The notes beneath the pieces were generated by a model. It saw only the letters and a list, made by a program, of their open reading frames with translations. It was not told where the DNA came from and made no database searches. DNA of 17,024 bases, from contig CALKXX010000095.1 in assembly GCA_938003725.1 (NCBI GenBank), forward strand, positions 1 to 17,024, given 5' to 3'. A program made the position numbers and the translations under genes. Source of the DNA: an uncultured Sphingomonadaceae bacterium. Its GTDB lineage: Bacteria; Pseudomonadota; Alphaproteobacteria; Sphingomonadales; Sphingomonadaceae. Of this stretch, positions 1 to 7,203 are shown one piece after another (the first letter of the stretch is position 1; every line of letters starts with the position of its first letter).

Positions 1-115
1 TCAATGGGTCAACTTCACGGGCCTCAGCAGGAGCGAATTCAAGCACCCAAGCTTTGGTCTTTGCCGTGCCAGAAGACATGGCAGTACGGGCTGGCTGATA
101 GATTCTCGCGCGCAT
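1..115 (-). CDS. ETC complex I subunit, NDUFS4-like (5' part, runs off left edge)
   Basis: The minus strand reads as 38 codons beginning MRARIYQPARTAMSSG, followed by AKTKAWVLEF and a proline-leucine at the window edge. This matches the N-terminus of the alphaproteobacterial NDUFS4-type accessory subunit of NADH:ubiquinone oxidoreductase (PF04800), in which 'R-IY-PA-TAMQSG--KT--WVLEFEP' is typical. In that family the protein helps complete the peripheral arm of complex I on the cytoplasmic side of the inner membrane. The ATG at 115-113 has a Shine-Dalgarno sequence GGAGAG a few bases upstream on the minus strand. The reading frame is open to position 1, so most of the roughly 100-residue protein lies outside the window. 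It is divergent from uvrB. The family call rests on recalled motif similarity and not on a search, but the match is specific. Confidence 0.85.
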   Translation of the reverse strand, partial: MRARIYQPARTAMSSGTAKTKAWVLEFAPAEAREVDPL

Positions 116-274
116 GGGGACTCTCCGTGTGTGGGCTGATCAGGATATGGCATGGGTGGCGGGGCGGATCAAGAGCGCGCACTGCTGACAGTTTATGACA
201 TCTGAACACCATCCACACCTTGAACCCCTGCCAAAACATGACAGGTATAGAGCAACACAGCGGAGACTGCCCCC
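116..274. promoter_or_regulatory. Divergent intergenic region between complex I subunit gene and uvrB
   Basis: This 159-bp spacer must hold the promoters of both divergent genes. I see no close match to sigma-70 hexamers at proper spacing. Two GAAC tetramers occur at 204-207 and 222-225, but they lie 14 bp apart, not the 7 bp of the alphaproteobacterial LexA box, so SOS control of uvrB is not supported here. A purine-rich CGGAGA at 261-266 serves as ribosome binding site for the uvrB ATG at 275. Confidence 0.45.
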
Positions 275-2455
275 ATGCCCTATGCGCAAACCGACAAATC
301 TGACGCAACCGAGGTCTATCTAGCCAATCCGGCAGAGGACGTGCGCACCCGTGGCAAGCTCGAAGGAGGCAAGACGTTTGTGCTCAGCACAGAGTTCGAG
401 CCTGCTGGCGACCAACCCACGGCGATCAAAGAACTCTCCGAGGGCATCCGCAACGGCGAACGGGATCAGGTTTTGCTGGGTGCCACGGGAACGGGCAAAA
501 CCTTCACCATGGCCAAGATGATCGAGGAGTTGCAGCGCCCCGCATTGGTGCTCGCGCCCAACAAGATCCTGGCCGCGCAGCTTTACGGCGAGTTCAAAAG
601 CTTCTTTCCCAACAATGCGGTCGAGTATTTCGTCAGCTATTATGATTATTACCAGCCCGAAGCCTATGTTGCGCGGTCCGATACATATATCGAAAAGGAA
701 AGCTCGGTAAACGAGGCGATTGACCGGATGCGTCACTCGGCCACGCGTTCGCTGCTGGAACGAGATGACGTGATTATCGTCGCATCCGTATCGTGCCTGT
801 ATGGCATTGGTTCAGTTGAAACCTATTCTGCGATGATCTTTGATCTGAAAAAAGAGCAAGCGGTTGATCAACGTGATATCATCCGCAAGCTGGTTTCCCT
901 GCAATATAAGCGCAATGATCAGGCCTTTGCGCGCGGAAACTTTCGGGTGCGCGGCGATAATCTAGAGATATTTCCTTCGCATTATGAGGACATGGCATGG
1001 CGGATATCGTTCTTTGGCGATGAGATTGAAGAAATTGTAGAGTTTGATCCGTTGACCGGAAAGAAGGGCGCGAGCCTGAACCGGGTGCGGATATTCGCCA
1101 ATTCGCACTATGTGACGCCCGGGCCAACGATGAAACAGGCCATGGAGGCGATCAAGCTGGAACTGGGTGTGCGTTTGAAAGAGCTGGAGGCAGAGGGTAA
1201 GCTGCTGGAACATCAGCGGCTGGAACAGCGCACAAATTTCGATCTGGAGATGATTGCTGCGACGGGAAGCTGCGCCGGTATTGAGAATTACTCCCGCTTT
1301 TTAACCGGACGCCTGCCGGGTGAACCGCCGCCGACATTATTTGAATATCTACCCGAAAACGCCTTGTTATTTGTCGATGAAAGTCATCAGACTGTGCCGC
1401 AAATTGGTGCGATGTCAAAGGGTGACCATCGCCGTAAGATCACACTTGCGGAATATGGTTTCCGCCTGCCAAGCTGTATCGACAATCGGCCGCTGCGGTT
1501 CAACGAATGGGATGCTATGCGCCCGCAAACCGTGTCGGTGTCGGCTACCCCCGGTCCATGGGAGATGGAGCAAACAGGCGGTGTATTTAGTGAGCAGGTC
1601 ATTCGCCCCACTGGGCTGATCGATCCGCCGGTAGAGATCAAGCCGGTGGAGGATCAAGTAGATGATTTGATCAACGAATGCCGCAAGGTCGCTGCACTGG
1701 GGTATCGCACATTGGTGACGACGCTGACCAAGCGTATGGCAGAGGATCTGACGGAATTCATGCACGAGGCCGGGATCAAGGTGCGGTATATGCACAGTGA
1801 TACTGAAACGCTGGAGCGGATTGAGCTGATCCGTGACTTAAGGCTCGGCGTTTATGATGTGTTGGTGGGCATTAACCTGCTCCGGGAAGGGTTGGATATT
1901 CCCGAATGCGGGTTGGTCGCGATACTGGATGCTGACAAGGAAGGTTTTTTGCGCAGCGAAACCTCGTTAATCCAGACGATTGGCCGCGCCGCGCGGAATG
2001 TCGAGGGTCGGGTCATTCTTTATGCAGACCGGATGACCGGGTCGATGGAGCGCGCGCTGAATGAAACCGGCCGCCGCCGTGAGAAACAAGTCGCGTATAA
2101 CGAACTGCACGGCATCACTCCCACTACGATCAAGAAGAATATCGGCGATATCATTGCCCATGTCTCTTCCAAAGATCAGGTGACCATACCCATTGACGAG
2201 GATACCGATCACCTGGTTGGTCACAATCTGCGCTCCCATATTGAGAGCCTGGAGAAACGCATGCGCGATGCTGCGGCGGATTTGGAATTTGAAGAAGCGG
2301 GCCGTCTGCGCGATGAAATCCGCAAGCTAGAGGCAGATGAATTGGGTCTGCCCGCAGATTTGCAGGTCGCCCAACCCAAGGGAAGATCGACCGAAGGCAA
2401 ACCGGGAACCCGCAAAGGCAAATATGGACGGACGTCACGCAAGTGGAAGGGGTAG
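275..2455 (+). CDS. uvrB: UvrABC system subunit B (excinuclease helicase-like subunit)
   Basis: UvrB is the damage-verifying subunit of nucleotide excision repair. It is loaded on DNA by UvrA, inserts its beta-hairpin at the lesion, and recruits UvrC for incision. The 726-residue product has all the landmarks: Walker A GATGTGKT at residues 69-76, the aromatic beta-hairpin around YYDYYQPEAY (122-131), the DESH box at 368-371, helicase motif VI QTIGRAARN at 567-575, and a C-terminal UVR domain (about 652-687) that contacts UvrC. A basic tail (about 702-726) follows. Length is slightly above the usual ~670 because of about 30 extra N-terminal residues before the conserved core, and the tail. The ATG at 275 has CGGAGA just upstream. 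It is a stand-alone gene here with no partner uvrA or uvrC in the window. Certain identification. Confidence 0.98.
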   Translation: MPYAQTDKSDATEVYLANPAEDVRTRGKLEGGKTFVLSTEFEPAGDQPTAIKELSEGIRNGERDQVLLGATGTGKTFTMAKMIEELQRPALVLAPNKILAAQLYGEFKSFFPNNAVEYFVSYYDYYQPEAYVARSDTYIEKESSVNEAIDRMRHSATRSLLERDDVIIVASVSCLYGIGSVETYSAMIFDLKKEQAVDQRDIIRKLVSLQYKRNDQAFARGNFRVRGDNLEIFPSHYEDMAWRISFFGDEIEEIVEFDPLTGKKGASLNRVRIFANSHYVTPGPTMKQAMEAIKLELGVRLKELEAEGKLLEHQRLEQRTNFDLEMIAATGSCAGIENYSRFLTGRLPGEPPPTLFEYLPENALLFVDESHQTVPQIGAMSKGDHRRKITLAEYGFRLPSCIDNRPLRFNEWDAMRPQTVSVSATPGPWEMEQTGGVFSEQVIRPTGLIDPPVEIKPVEDQVDDLINECRKVAALGYRTLVTTLTKRMAEDLTEFMHEAGIKVRYMHSDTETLERIELIRDLRLGVYDVLVGINLLREGLDIPECGLVAILDADKEGFLRSETSLIQTIGRAARNVEGRVILYADRMTGSMERALNETGRRREKQVAYNELHGITPTTIKKNIGDIIAHVSSKDQVTIPIDEDTDHLVGHNLRSHIESLEKRMRDAAADLEFEEAGRLRDEIRKLEADELGLPADLQVAQPKGRSTEGKPGTRKGKYGRTSRKWKG

Positions 2456-2564
2456 TTCAAGGTTTCGACCAACATGCGATACGCACCGGCTGGTAACATC
2501 AACCTTGCTTGCCAGCGTAGCTTTACAGGTTCATGGTGTTGAAAAATTACCTGGGAGAAATTTG

Positions 2565-3362
2565 ATGCGCACTGTTTTGCTCGCGACGATCGCCACCGCC
2601 GCTGTGGCTTTGACGGGTTGTTCTTCCTACGGTGGGGAGGCTGCTAACGCGTCGTCCGCCGCTGCAAAAGTTGCTCCCGATTATTCTTTGGCGGTGTCGG
2701 CCCCCGGCCGGGAAGCCGATGATGTAAAGCTTGACGCCGGACGCATGCCAGCCGAAACGCTCGCTTTCATGGGACTAGAGGCCGGCGATGCGGTGATCGA
2801 TATTTTTGCCGGTGGCGGCTATTATAGCGAAATCATGGGGCGTGCGGTTGGGACTTCAGGTTCGGTCGTGGCCGTCAACCCGCCGCAATTTGTATCTAGT
2901 GACGCCGCTAAGGCAAAATGGGCTGGGATAAATACCCGCACGCCCAATGTGACGCTGCAACCTTCAAATCTTGGCGACTACACACCCGTGCCAAATACAT
3001 ATGATTTCGTCATGATGCATCTCATCTACCATGACCTTTATTGGGAGAGCGAGAAGTTCAAAGTCGCACGTATGGACCCCGCCGCATTTCTGGACCGGTT
3101 ATATGCCGGTATGAAACCCGGGGGAGTGGTTGCGGTTATTGACCATGTCGGCGGTGTGGGCGAGACCAGAACGGTTGTGGAAAAAACACACCGGATCAAT
3201 CCCGATGTGGTCAAGGCGGACTTTAAGAAAGCCGGGTTCGTGCTGGAGGCGCAAAGCGATATGTTCGCCAATCCGTCGGATGATATCGAGAAGAACGTGT
3301 TCGATCCGGCGATACGCGGAAAAACCGACCGGTTTGCCATGCGTTTTCGCAAGCCGGGTTAA
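2565..3362 (+). CDS. Predicted lipoprotein with class I SAM-methyltransferase fold (COG4798-like)
   Basis: The 265-residue product starts MRTVLLATIATAAVALTGC, a lipoprotein signal peptide with lipobox LTG-C (Cys19). The open frame extends upstream to 2337, but that part overlaps uvrB and has no leader character; the ATG at 2565 has GGGAGA at 2553-2558, so I start there. After a Ser/Ala-rich linker come a Rossmann methyltransferase motif I (VIDIFAGGGYYSE, 77-89), a segment NTYDFVMMHLIYHD (144-157), a motif MKPGGVVAVIDH (183-194), and a C-terminus ending FDPAIRGKTDRFAMRF. These match the COG4798 'predicted methyltransferase' family. No substrate is known to me. The oddity is a SAM-dependent fold sent across the inner membrane, where SAM is not expected. 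It may act on something imported or have lost methyl transfer. Fold call is firm, function unknown. Confidence 0.85.
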   Translation: MRTVLLATIATAAVALTGCSSYGGEAANASSAAAKVAPDYSLAVSAPGREADDVKLDAGRMPAETLAFMGLEAGDAVIDIFAGGGYYSEIMGRAVGTSGSVVAVNPPQFVSSDAAKAKWAGINTRTPNVTLQPSNLGDYTPVPNTYDFVMMHLIYHDLYWESEKFKVARMDPAAFLDRLYAGMKPGGVVAVIDHVGGVGETRTVVEKTHRINPDVVKADFKKAGFVLEAQSDMFANPSDDIEKNVFDPAIRGKTDRFAMRFRKPG

Positions 3363-3708
3363 AATAACCAAAACACAATTTGTTCTGGTGCTGTGAAACT
3401 TGCTTTTCGCAGGCGCAGGCGCACTGATTCGCCGGTCAATATTAACGCTGTAAACATTAGCGAGAGCAAAATGCTGCACCTGCAGCATTTTCTTTCCCAA
3501 AAATGTAATATAATTTCAATGCGTTACCAACAGTTACATTTGTTTACATGACTGTTCATCGGGGGTTGGCTAAAAGCCGCTATATCAGTTGCGTAGTTCA
3601 ACGCTGACACGGAAAATTTGTACTTAAATCAGCTTTTAAAAGCTGCGGTCAGCACTCTTTCAATCAAGCCGCCCTGTTTGGCGGTGTCATTCTGGCGGAG
3701 AGGTTCCA
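3363..3708. other. 346-bp intergenic region, AT-rich in the middle
   Basis: No coding frame here looks real. The stretch holds a terminator-like hairpin (3468-3491), then an AT-rich section with an inverted repeat AAATGTAA (3501-3508) / TTACATTT (3534-3541), a self-complementary AGCTTTTAAAAGCT at 3631-3644, and a small hairpin CCGCC-N6-GGCGG at 3669-3684, close to the ribosome binding site of the next gene. I could not find a convincing -35/-10 pair, though the promoter of the 3709 gene must be in this region. Confidence 0.5.
3468..3498 (+). terminator. Probable intrinsic terminator after the methyltransferase gene
   Basis: Perfect inverted repeat: AAAATGCTGCA at 3468-3478 and TGCAGCATTTT at 3481-3491, giving a stem of about 9-10 bp with a 4-6 nt loop, followed by TCTTT. 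It lies 106 nt after the methyltransferase stop codon. The stem is not very GC-rich and the T-tract is interrupted by one C, so efficiency may be moderate. Because the outer arms are A- and T-rich, it could work in both directions. Confidence 0.6.
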
Positions 3709-4107
3709 ATGGAGCTTGCTGTGAGTATCGATAAAGAGATGAAGACGGGCTTTCCGCTAGCGCAGGAAGAATCCGGCCGTGTGAATGCTGTGGCATTTGA
3801 TCGCGCAGAACTGCGGGCTGCACCAACTTTTGGTCAGGGGTTATATTTGGTTGTATCTGGCCCATCGCCGGAAAATGGCGCGCATGTGAGATTGTTGCCA
3901 TCACTTGACGCCGGTCTGCCGGAATATCGGCAGATAGAGATTGTGTCGGAAGAACGCGCCACCAATGACGGCTTGCCGCAGGAGCATGCACCTGCGCGTT
4001 ATGAAAAATCGATGCCGCTATCCGGCCTATCCGGATCAAAGGGTATCGAGTTGATCGGCTTGAACGGCCGCAAGAAATTCAGTTTGGCCGACGGTGCCTT
4101 TAGGTAG
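3709..4107 (+). CDS. Hypothetical protein, 132 residues
   Basis: I do not recognise this family. The frame starts at ATG 3709 with a good purine-rich ribosome binding site GGAGAGG at 3697-3703 (5 nt spacing). The protein has no signal peptide, no membrane segment and no cysteine. It has alternating hydrophobic stretches that look like beta-strands (GLYLVVSG at 43-50, then VRLLPS and RQIEIVSE), followed by a loop-rich acidic section and a C-terminus ELIGLNGRKKFSLADGAFR. This suggests a small soluble cytoplasmic beta-rich domain. It stands alone, with the preceding gene 346 bp away and a strong terminator about 175 bp beyond its stop. A shorter open frame on the opposite strand (3629-4039) has no ribosome binding site and looks like a shadow. 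That this is a real gene is likely; its function is unknown. Confidence 0.65.
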   Translation: MELAVSIDKEMKTGFPLAQEESGRVNAVAFDRAELRAAPTFGQGLYLVVSGPSPENGAHVRLLPSLDAGLPEYRQIEIVSEERATNDGLPQEHAPARYEKSMPLSGLSGSKGIELIGLNGRKKFSLADGAFR

Positions 4108-4335
4108 GGTCGCACGTCGTCGGAACAAAGGCGGGAGGCAGATTTGAGTTGTGTACTGAATCTGTCTCCTGATCCTTTGACAAGAGAAGAAGATATGTTG
4201 TTTTGCAAATAGATCCGGCTGACCGTTTCTCGGTGGCTTCAGGGGGTTGAACGCCGCCGTAACAGGGGACGGATCTTGGGGGAGCAGGGTTGATGCGCCG
4301 GTTGTGTATCGCGTGTCAGCCCTGCTTTATTTTAT
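4108..4335 (+). ncRNA. Structured non-coding stretch: long 3' UTR or candidate small RNA
   Basis: The 250 bp between the 3709 gene and the convergent peroxiredoxin gene are unusually rich in self-complementarity. In order: GGAGGCAGATT (4134-4144) pairs with AATCTGTCTCC (4159-4169), one G-U included; TTTGACAA (4176-4183) can pair with TTGT and CAAA (4198-4209); AGATCCG (4211-4217) pairs perfectly with CGGATCT (4270-4276), enclosing small hairpins such as ACCG-TTTCT-CGGT; and a 16-bp terminator hairpin closes the region. GATC at 4171 and at 4212 gives competing pairings. No known RNA family motif was recognised (not tmRNA, 4.5S, RNase P or tRNA; 6S not excluded). I found no clear independent promoter, so a processed 3' UTR is as likely as a separate gene. 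Confidence 0.4.
4283..4335 (+). terminator. Strong intrinsic terminator (plus strand)
   Basis: AGCAGGGTTGATGCGC (4283-4298) pairs along all 16 positions with GCGTGTCAGCCCTGCT (4311-4326) when three G-U pairs are allowed, leaving a 12-nt loop. TTATTTTAT follows immediately. The T-rich side is only on the plus strand, so it ends transcription from the 3709 gene or from the structured stretch before it. It does not serve the minus-strand gene that ends at 4358. Confidence 0.85.
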
Positions 4336-4357
4336 CCAGATGGATTAGTTCCTGACC

Positions 4358-4972
4358 TTAGCTAGCATATTTGACGGAACAGCCATAGGGCCGGGACTGC
4401 GTAACGCTAACCGCATTGCCCGCGTCCAATTCGTTCAACGCTTCGATGACGTGATTGCGTGCGCCCTTGATATCGGCCGCATTGGCTGTTGGTTTGTCAT
4501 CAATACCGCCCTGATAAACAAGTTTACCTGAGGCGTTGATAATATACATATGCGGCGTCGTCTTCGCGGCATAAGCTTTGCCGACAACCCCTTTCATATC
4601 CAGCAGATAGTGGCTCGCTTTTGCGCCTTGCTTCTTTGTGAGTGCCTGTGCTTCCGTTCCGCTCATATGGCCTTGTTTACCGGCTGCGCCGCTGTTCACG
4701 GTTAGCCACACGGCGCCCTGTTTCCGCGCTGCGGCCTGTGTCGCCTGCATGTTACCGCTATCATAATGTTTCTTCACAAACGGACAGCCAGGATTATGCC
4801 ATTCCAGCACCACGGTTTTCCCGCGAAAGCTAGAGAGTTGGACGGTTTTTCCGTACATATCCGTCAACTTGAAATCTTGCGCAACCGCGCCATTTTTTTG
4901 AGCCGCCGCCAACGGACTAGCGAGGGCAAGAGCCGCGATCATTGCGGTGGGTAACAGGGTCCGATTGTGCAT
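4358..4972 (-). CDS. Periplasmic peroxiredoxin-like / thioredoxin-fold protein (PRX_like1 type)
   Basis: The 204-residue product has a Sec signal peptide (MHNRTLLPTA onward, cleavage near AAA-Q at 24/25) and a thioredoxin fold of the PRX_like1 kind. It has GCPFVKKHY with the likely peroxidatic Cys63, a TTP cis-proline loop at 138-140, and a C-terminal SRPYGCSVKY with Cys198 as probable resolving cysteine. These are its only cysteines. An in-frame ATG at 4984 directly abuts the stop of the upstream gene, but the ATG at 4972 is the one with GGAG at proper distance and a clean signal peptide, so I chose it. It follows the DsbD/ScsB-like gene by 12 bp in one transcript, which suggests that membrane protein keeps it reduced. 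In Caulobacter, ScsB has been shown to reduce a periplasmic peroxiredoxin and a TlpA-like protein; the same role here is inference. Confidence 0.85.
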   Translation of the reverse strand: MHNRTLLPTAMIAALALASPLAAAQKNGAVAQDFKLTDMYGKTVQLSSFRGKTVVLEWHNPGCPFVKKHYDSGNMQATQAAARKQGAVWLTVNSGAAGKQGHMSGTEAQALTKKQGAKASHYLLDMKGVVGKAYAAKTTPHMYIINASGKLVYQGGIDDKPTANAADIKGARNHVIEALNELDAGNAVSVTQSRPYGCSVKYAS

Positions 4973-4984
4973 AAAAATCTCCAT

Positions 4985-7120
4985 TCATCCAGCATTTGCG
5001 GGTTGTGCCGGGCTATTCACCAAGTCTGTCAGTGTTCCCACGGTCAATATTTGAGGCAGGATAACCGGTTCCTGGCCAGGTGCATAATATAGATAAAGCG
5101 GCACGCCCGCCCGTCCATGCTTTTCCAGAAACTTGCTAATCGCTGGATCGGGCCGCGTCCAGTCACCCATTAAGACGGTGACATTCCCTGTTTCGAATGC
5201 ATCAGCAGTTTCGGTGCGTTGAACCGCGGCGGCTTCATTCGCTTTACAGGTAATACACCAATCCGCGGTGAAATAGGCAAATACCGGTTGTCCAGCAGCG
5301 CGCAGCTCAGAGAGCCGGGCCTCGCTAAACGGTTCACTTGGCAAAGTCGCGGCTGCACTTTTGGCGACTTGTTGCTCCGCCATAACTTCGTCAGAAGGCA
5401 ATAATAGCATGCCGCCGACTATTGCTGCCAAGAGGGCACCGGATGTCATCAAACCGCGTGACACCCCTTTTATCTGTCCAATGCCAAACCACCATAATAT
5501 CAGCAATGTGAGCATCAGGAAGATCAGGGATAGTCCCAAAGCATCGGTCCCGATTTGACGTCCCAATAGCCAGATGAGGCCAATGGCGGTCAGGAACATG
5601 GGGATAGCCATGATCTTGCGAAAGCCGTCTAGCCAAGCGCCCGGTTTCGGCAAGCGGCTGCGGATGGCGGGCACAAATGCGATGAGCAAGAAGGGCAGGG
5701 CCAGTCCCACACCCAATCCTGCAAAGATTATCAAAGCGGCAACAGGCGGCAGGACAATGGTCGCACCAAGTGCGGCGGCCATAAAGGGTCCAGTACATGG
5801 TGTCGCGACAAATGCCGCCAATGCTCCGGTCCAGAAGGAGCCGGCAGGTCCTTTCTTCTCGGTCAACTTGCTGCCCATGCTGACGTTTGGAAGCTCGAAC
5901 AATCCGGCCAGATTGAAACCAATAGCCGTTACCAGTGCCAGCAACACAAAGATGATACGCGGATCCTGTAACTGGAATGCCCAACCAACGGCAGCGCCGC
6001 TTGCGCGAAGAGCCAGCAGGATCCCGCCCAATGCCGTCGCGACCACGACCACACCGGCGGTATAGGCTAGTGCATCCCGGCGTACCACCGCCTCATCTCC
6101 GCCGGCTTTCGCGAGACTGATCGCCTTAAGGCTGAGAATAGGGAAAACGCATGGCATCAAATTTAGCAACAATCCGCCCAGGATTGCCCCAGCTAAGGCA
6201 ATGAACAGCAAAGAGGCGTTAGATTGGCCGCCGCCACCAATAAAACTATCACCATCTCCCGCAGAAACGATGGGAATGCCGGACATGGTCACATCGCCTT
6301 TGACGGCTTTTAGCGATAAGCCCATATGCGGGCCGATCTTCAATATGCCCTCAATCTTGTCGAGTTCGTCACCTCGGGCGGCTGTTTCGATGATCAGCCG
6401 ATTGTCATCACGGTTGACCCTTTGCGTAGCGCCATAGTCAATCACGCCGTCTTGCTTAATAAAGAAATAGGGCTCTTTCACATCCTGACTGGCGGGCAGG
6501 GGAATCGAAATGCGAAAAATGTCATTTTGTGATGAGAAGGTTGCCTCGCTACCCAAAGGTCGCGGCAACGCGGCGCGATAATCATTAAAGGCGTTGTTCA
6601 GTGCGACCGCAGCATCTTTCCCGACGACTTCGAGATCGATAGAAAGCTCGTCCTGTTCCGGAACGCAAACCTCGTCGGTACAGGCCAGCCATTCGGATTT
6701 TACTGAAATGGGCAGAGGGCCAGGTTTGACGCTCTCCGAAACGACCAGATTGACGAGGACCGCATATTCCCCCTCATAGACATAGTTCATGATGCCCGAG
6801 ATCAGCAATCTTTCCGGGACGGGATATTGTGCTTTGCCTGCGGTTACGCCGGCCGGAAAAGTCCAGTCAAAACTCATCCCAATCCCGGCGTCGCCGGGGT
6901 TTTCCCAATAACCATGCCAGGTTGGTTTGGGTTTCATGACAAATGCTAGCGTCACACTTTGTCCGGCCTGCACCTGCCTGGACTCCGCAACCAGTGTCGC
7001 GGGCACGTTTAGTTCATTATTGCCTAGCCGGTTTTGCGCGCTCGCAGGCGGCGCAATGGACAGAGCGGCGGTGAACAGCAAGGCGAACCAAAGCCCAAAC
7101 AACCGAAAATCAAATCTCAT
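4985..7120 (-). CDS. dsbD: Transmembrane thiol:disulfide reductase, DsbD/ScsB family
   Basis: This protein carries reducing power from cytoplasmic thioredoxin across the inner membrane to periplasmic thiols. The 711 residues hold a signal peptide (cleavage near ASA-Q, 28/29), an N-terminal DsbD-type domain with Cys147 and Cys152 (ACTDEVC), a CcdA-like membrane domain of about eight helices (roughly 303-575) with Cys324 in LMPC and Cys442 in ATPC, and a C-terminal thioredoxin domain with WCITC (Cys622/Cys625) and a GVP cis-proline at 672-674. The whole protein contains exactly six cysteines, that is, three redox pairs and no others. The extended N-terminal region before the membrane part fits ScsB at least as well as classical DsbD. 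A GGTGAG ribosome binding site precedes the ATG. It heads a two-gene transcript with the peroxiredoxin-like gene. Confidence 0.93.
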   Translation of the reverse strand: MRFDFRLFGLWFALLFTAALSIAPPASAQNRLGNNELNVPATLVAESRQVQAGQSVTLAFVMKPKPTWHGYWENPGDAGIGMSFDWTFPAGVTAGKAQYPVPERLLISGIMNYVYEGEYAVLVNLVVSESVKPGPLPISVKSEWLACTDEVCVPEQDELSIDLEVVGKDAAVALNNAFNDYRAALPRPLGSEATFSSQNDIFRISIPLPASQDVKEPYFFIKQDGVIDYGATQRVNRDDNRLIIETAARGDELDKIEGILKIGPHMGLSLKAVKGDVTMSGIPIVSAGDGDSFIGGGGQSNASLLFIALAGAILGGLLLNLMPCVFPILSLKAISLAKAGGDEAVVRRDALAYTAGVVVVATALGGILLALRASGAAVGWAFQLQDPRIIFVLLALVTAIGFNLAGLFELPNVSMGSKLTEKKGPAGSFWTGALAAFVATPCTGPFMAAALGATIVLPPVAALIIFAGLGVGLALPFLLIAFVPAIRSRLPKPGAWLDGFRKIMAIPMFLTAIGLIWLLGRQIGTDALGLSLIFLMLTLLILWWFGIGQIKGVSRGLMTSGALLAAIVGGMLLLPSDEVMAEQQVAKSAAATLPSEPFSEARLSELRAAGQPVFAYFTADWCITCKANEAAAVQRTETADAFETGNVTVLMGDWTRPDPAISKFLEKHGRAGVPLYLYYAPGQEPVILPQILTVGTLTDLVNSPAQPANAG

Positions 7121-7203
7121 AAAAACTCACCATTTTATCTCTATCCCTTTTAGGGTAACACAGCCGCTCTTGCCAGTGTGGCTATAACTTACGGGGGTTA
7201 TTC
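7121..7203. promoter_or_regulatory. Divergent promoter region between dsbD and the phosphatase gene
   Basis: An 83-bp spacer between two divergent start codons must hold both promoters. On the plus strand CTATAACTT (7182-7190) is a possible -10 for the phosphatase gene, but no good -35 sits at 16-18 bp. A short interrupted repeat CCC-TTTTA-GGG lies at 7145-7155. GGGGG at 7193-7197 is the ribosome binding site for the GTG at 7204. The exact promoters cannot be fixed by eye. Confidence 0.4.

Noticed and set aside
4..198. 64-codon plus-strand open frame at the left edge
   Set aside because: It overlaps the minus-strand complex I subunit start, which has a ribosome site and a recognisable N-terminus; the plus-strand peptide has neither.
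204..225. Two GAAC tetramers upstream of uvrB as a LexA box
   Set aside because: Spacing is 14 bp, not the 7 bp of the alphaproteobacterial GTTC-N7-GTTC site.
2337..2564. N-terminal 76-residue extension of the methyltransferase gene
   Set aside because: It overlaps the 3' end of uvrB, has no coding character, and the lipoprotein signal begins at 2565 with its own ribosome site.
4211..4276. tRNA-like shape: 7-bp stem enclosing small hairpins
   Set aside because: No T-loop GTTCGA-type sequence, no D-loop GG, wrong length and no CCA context.
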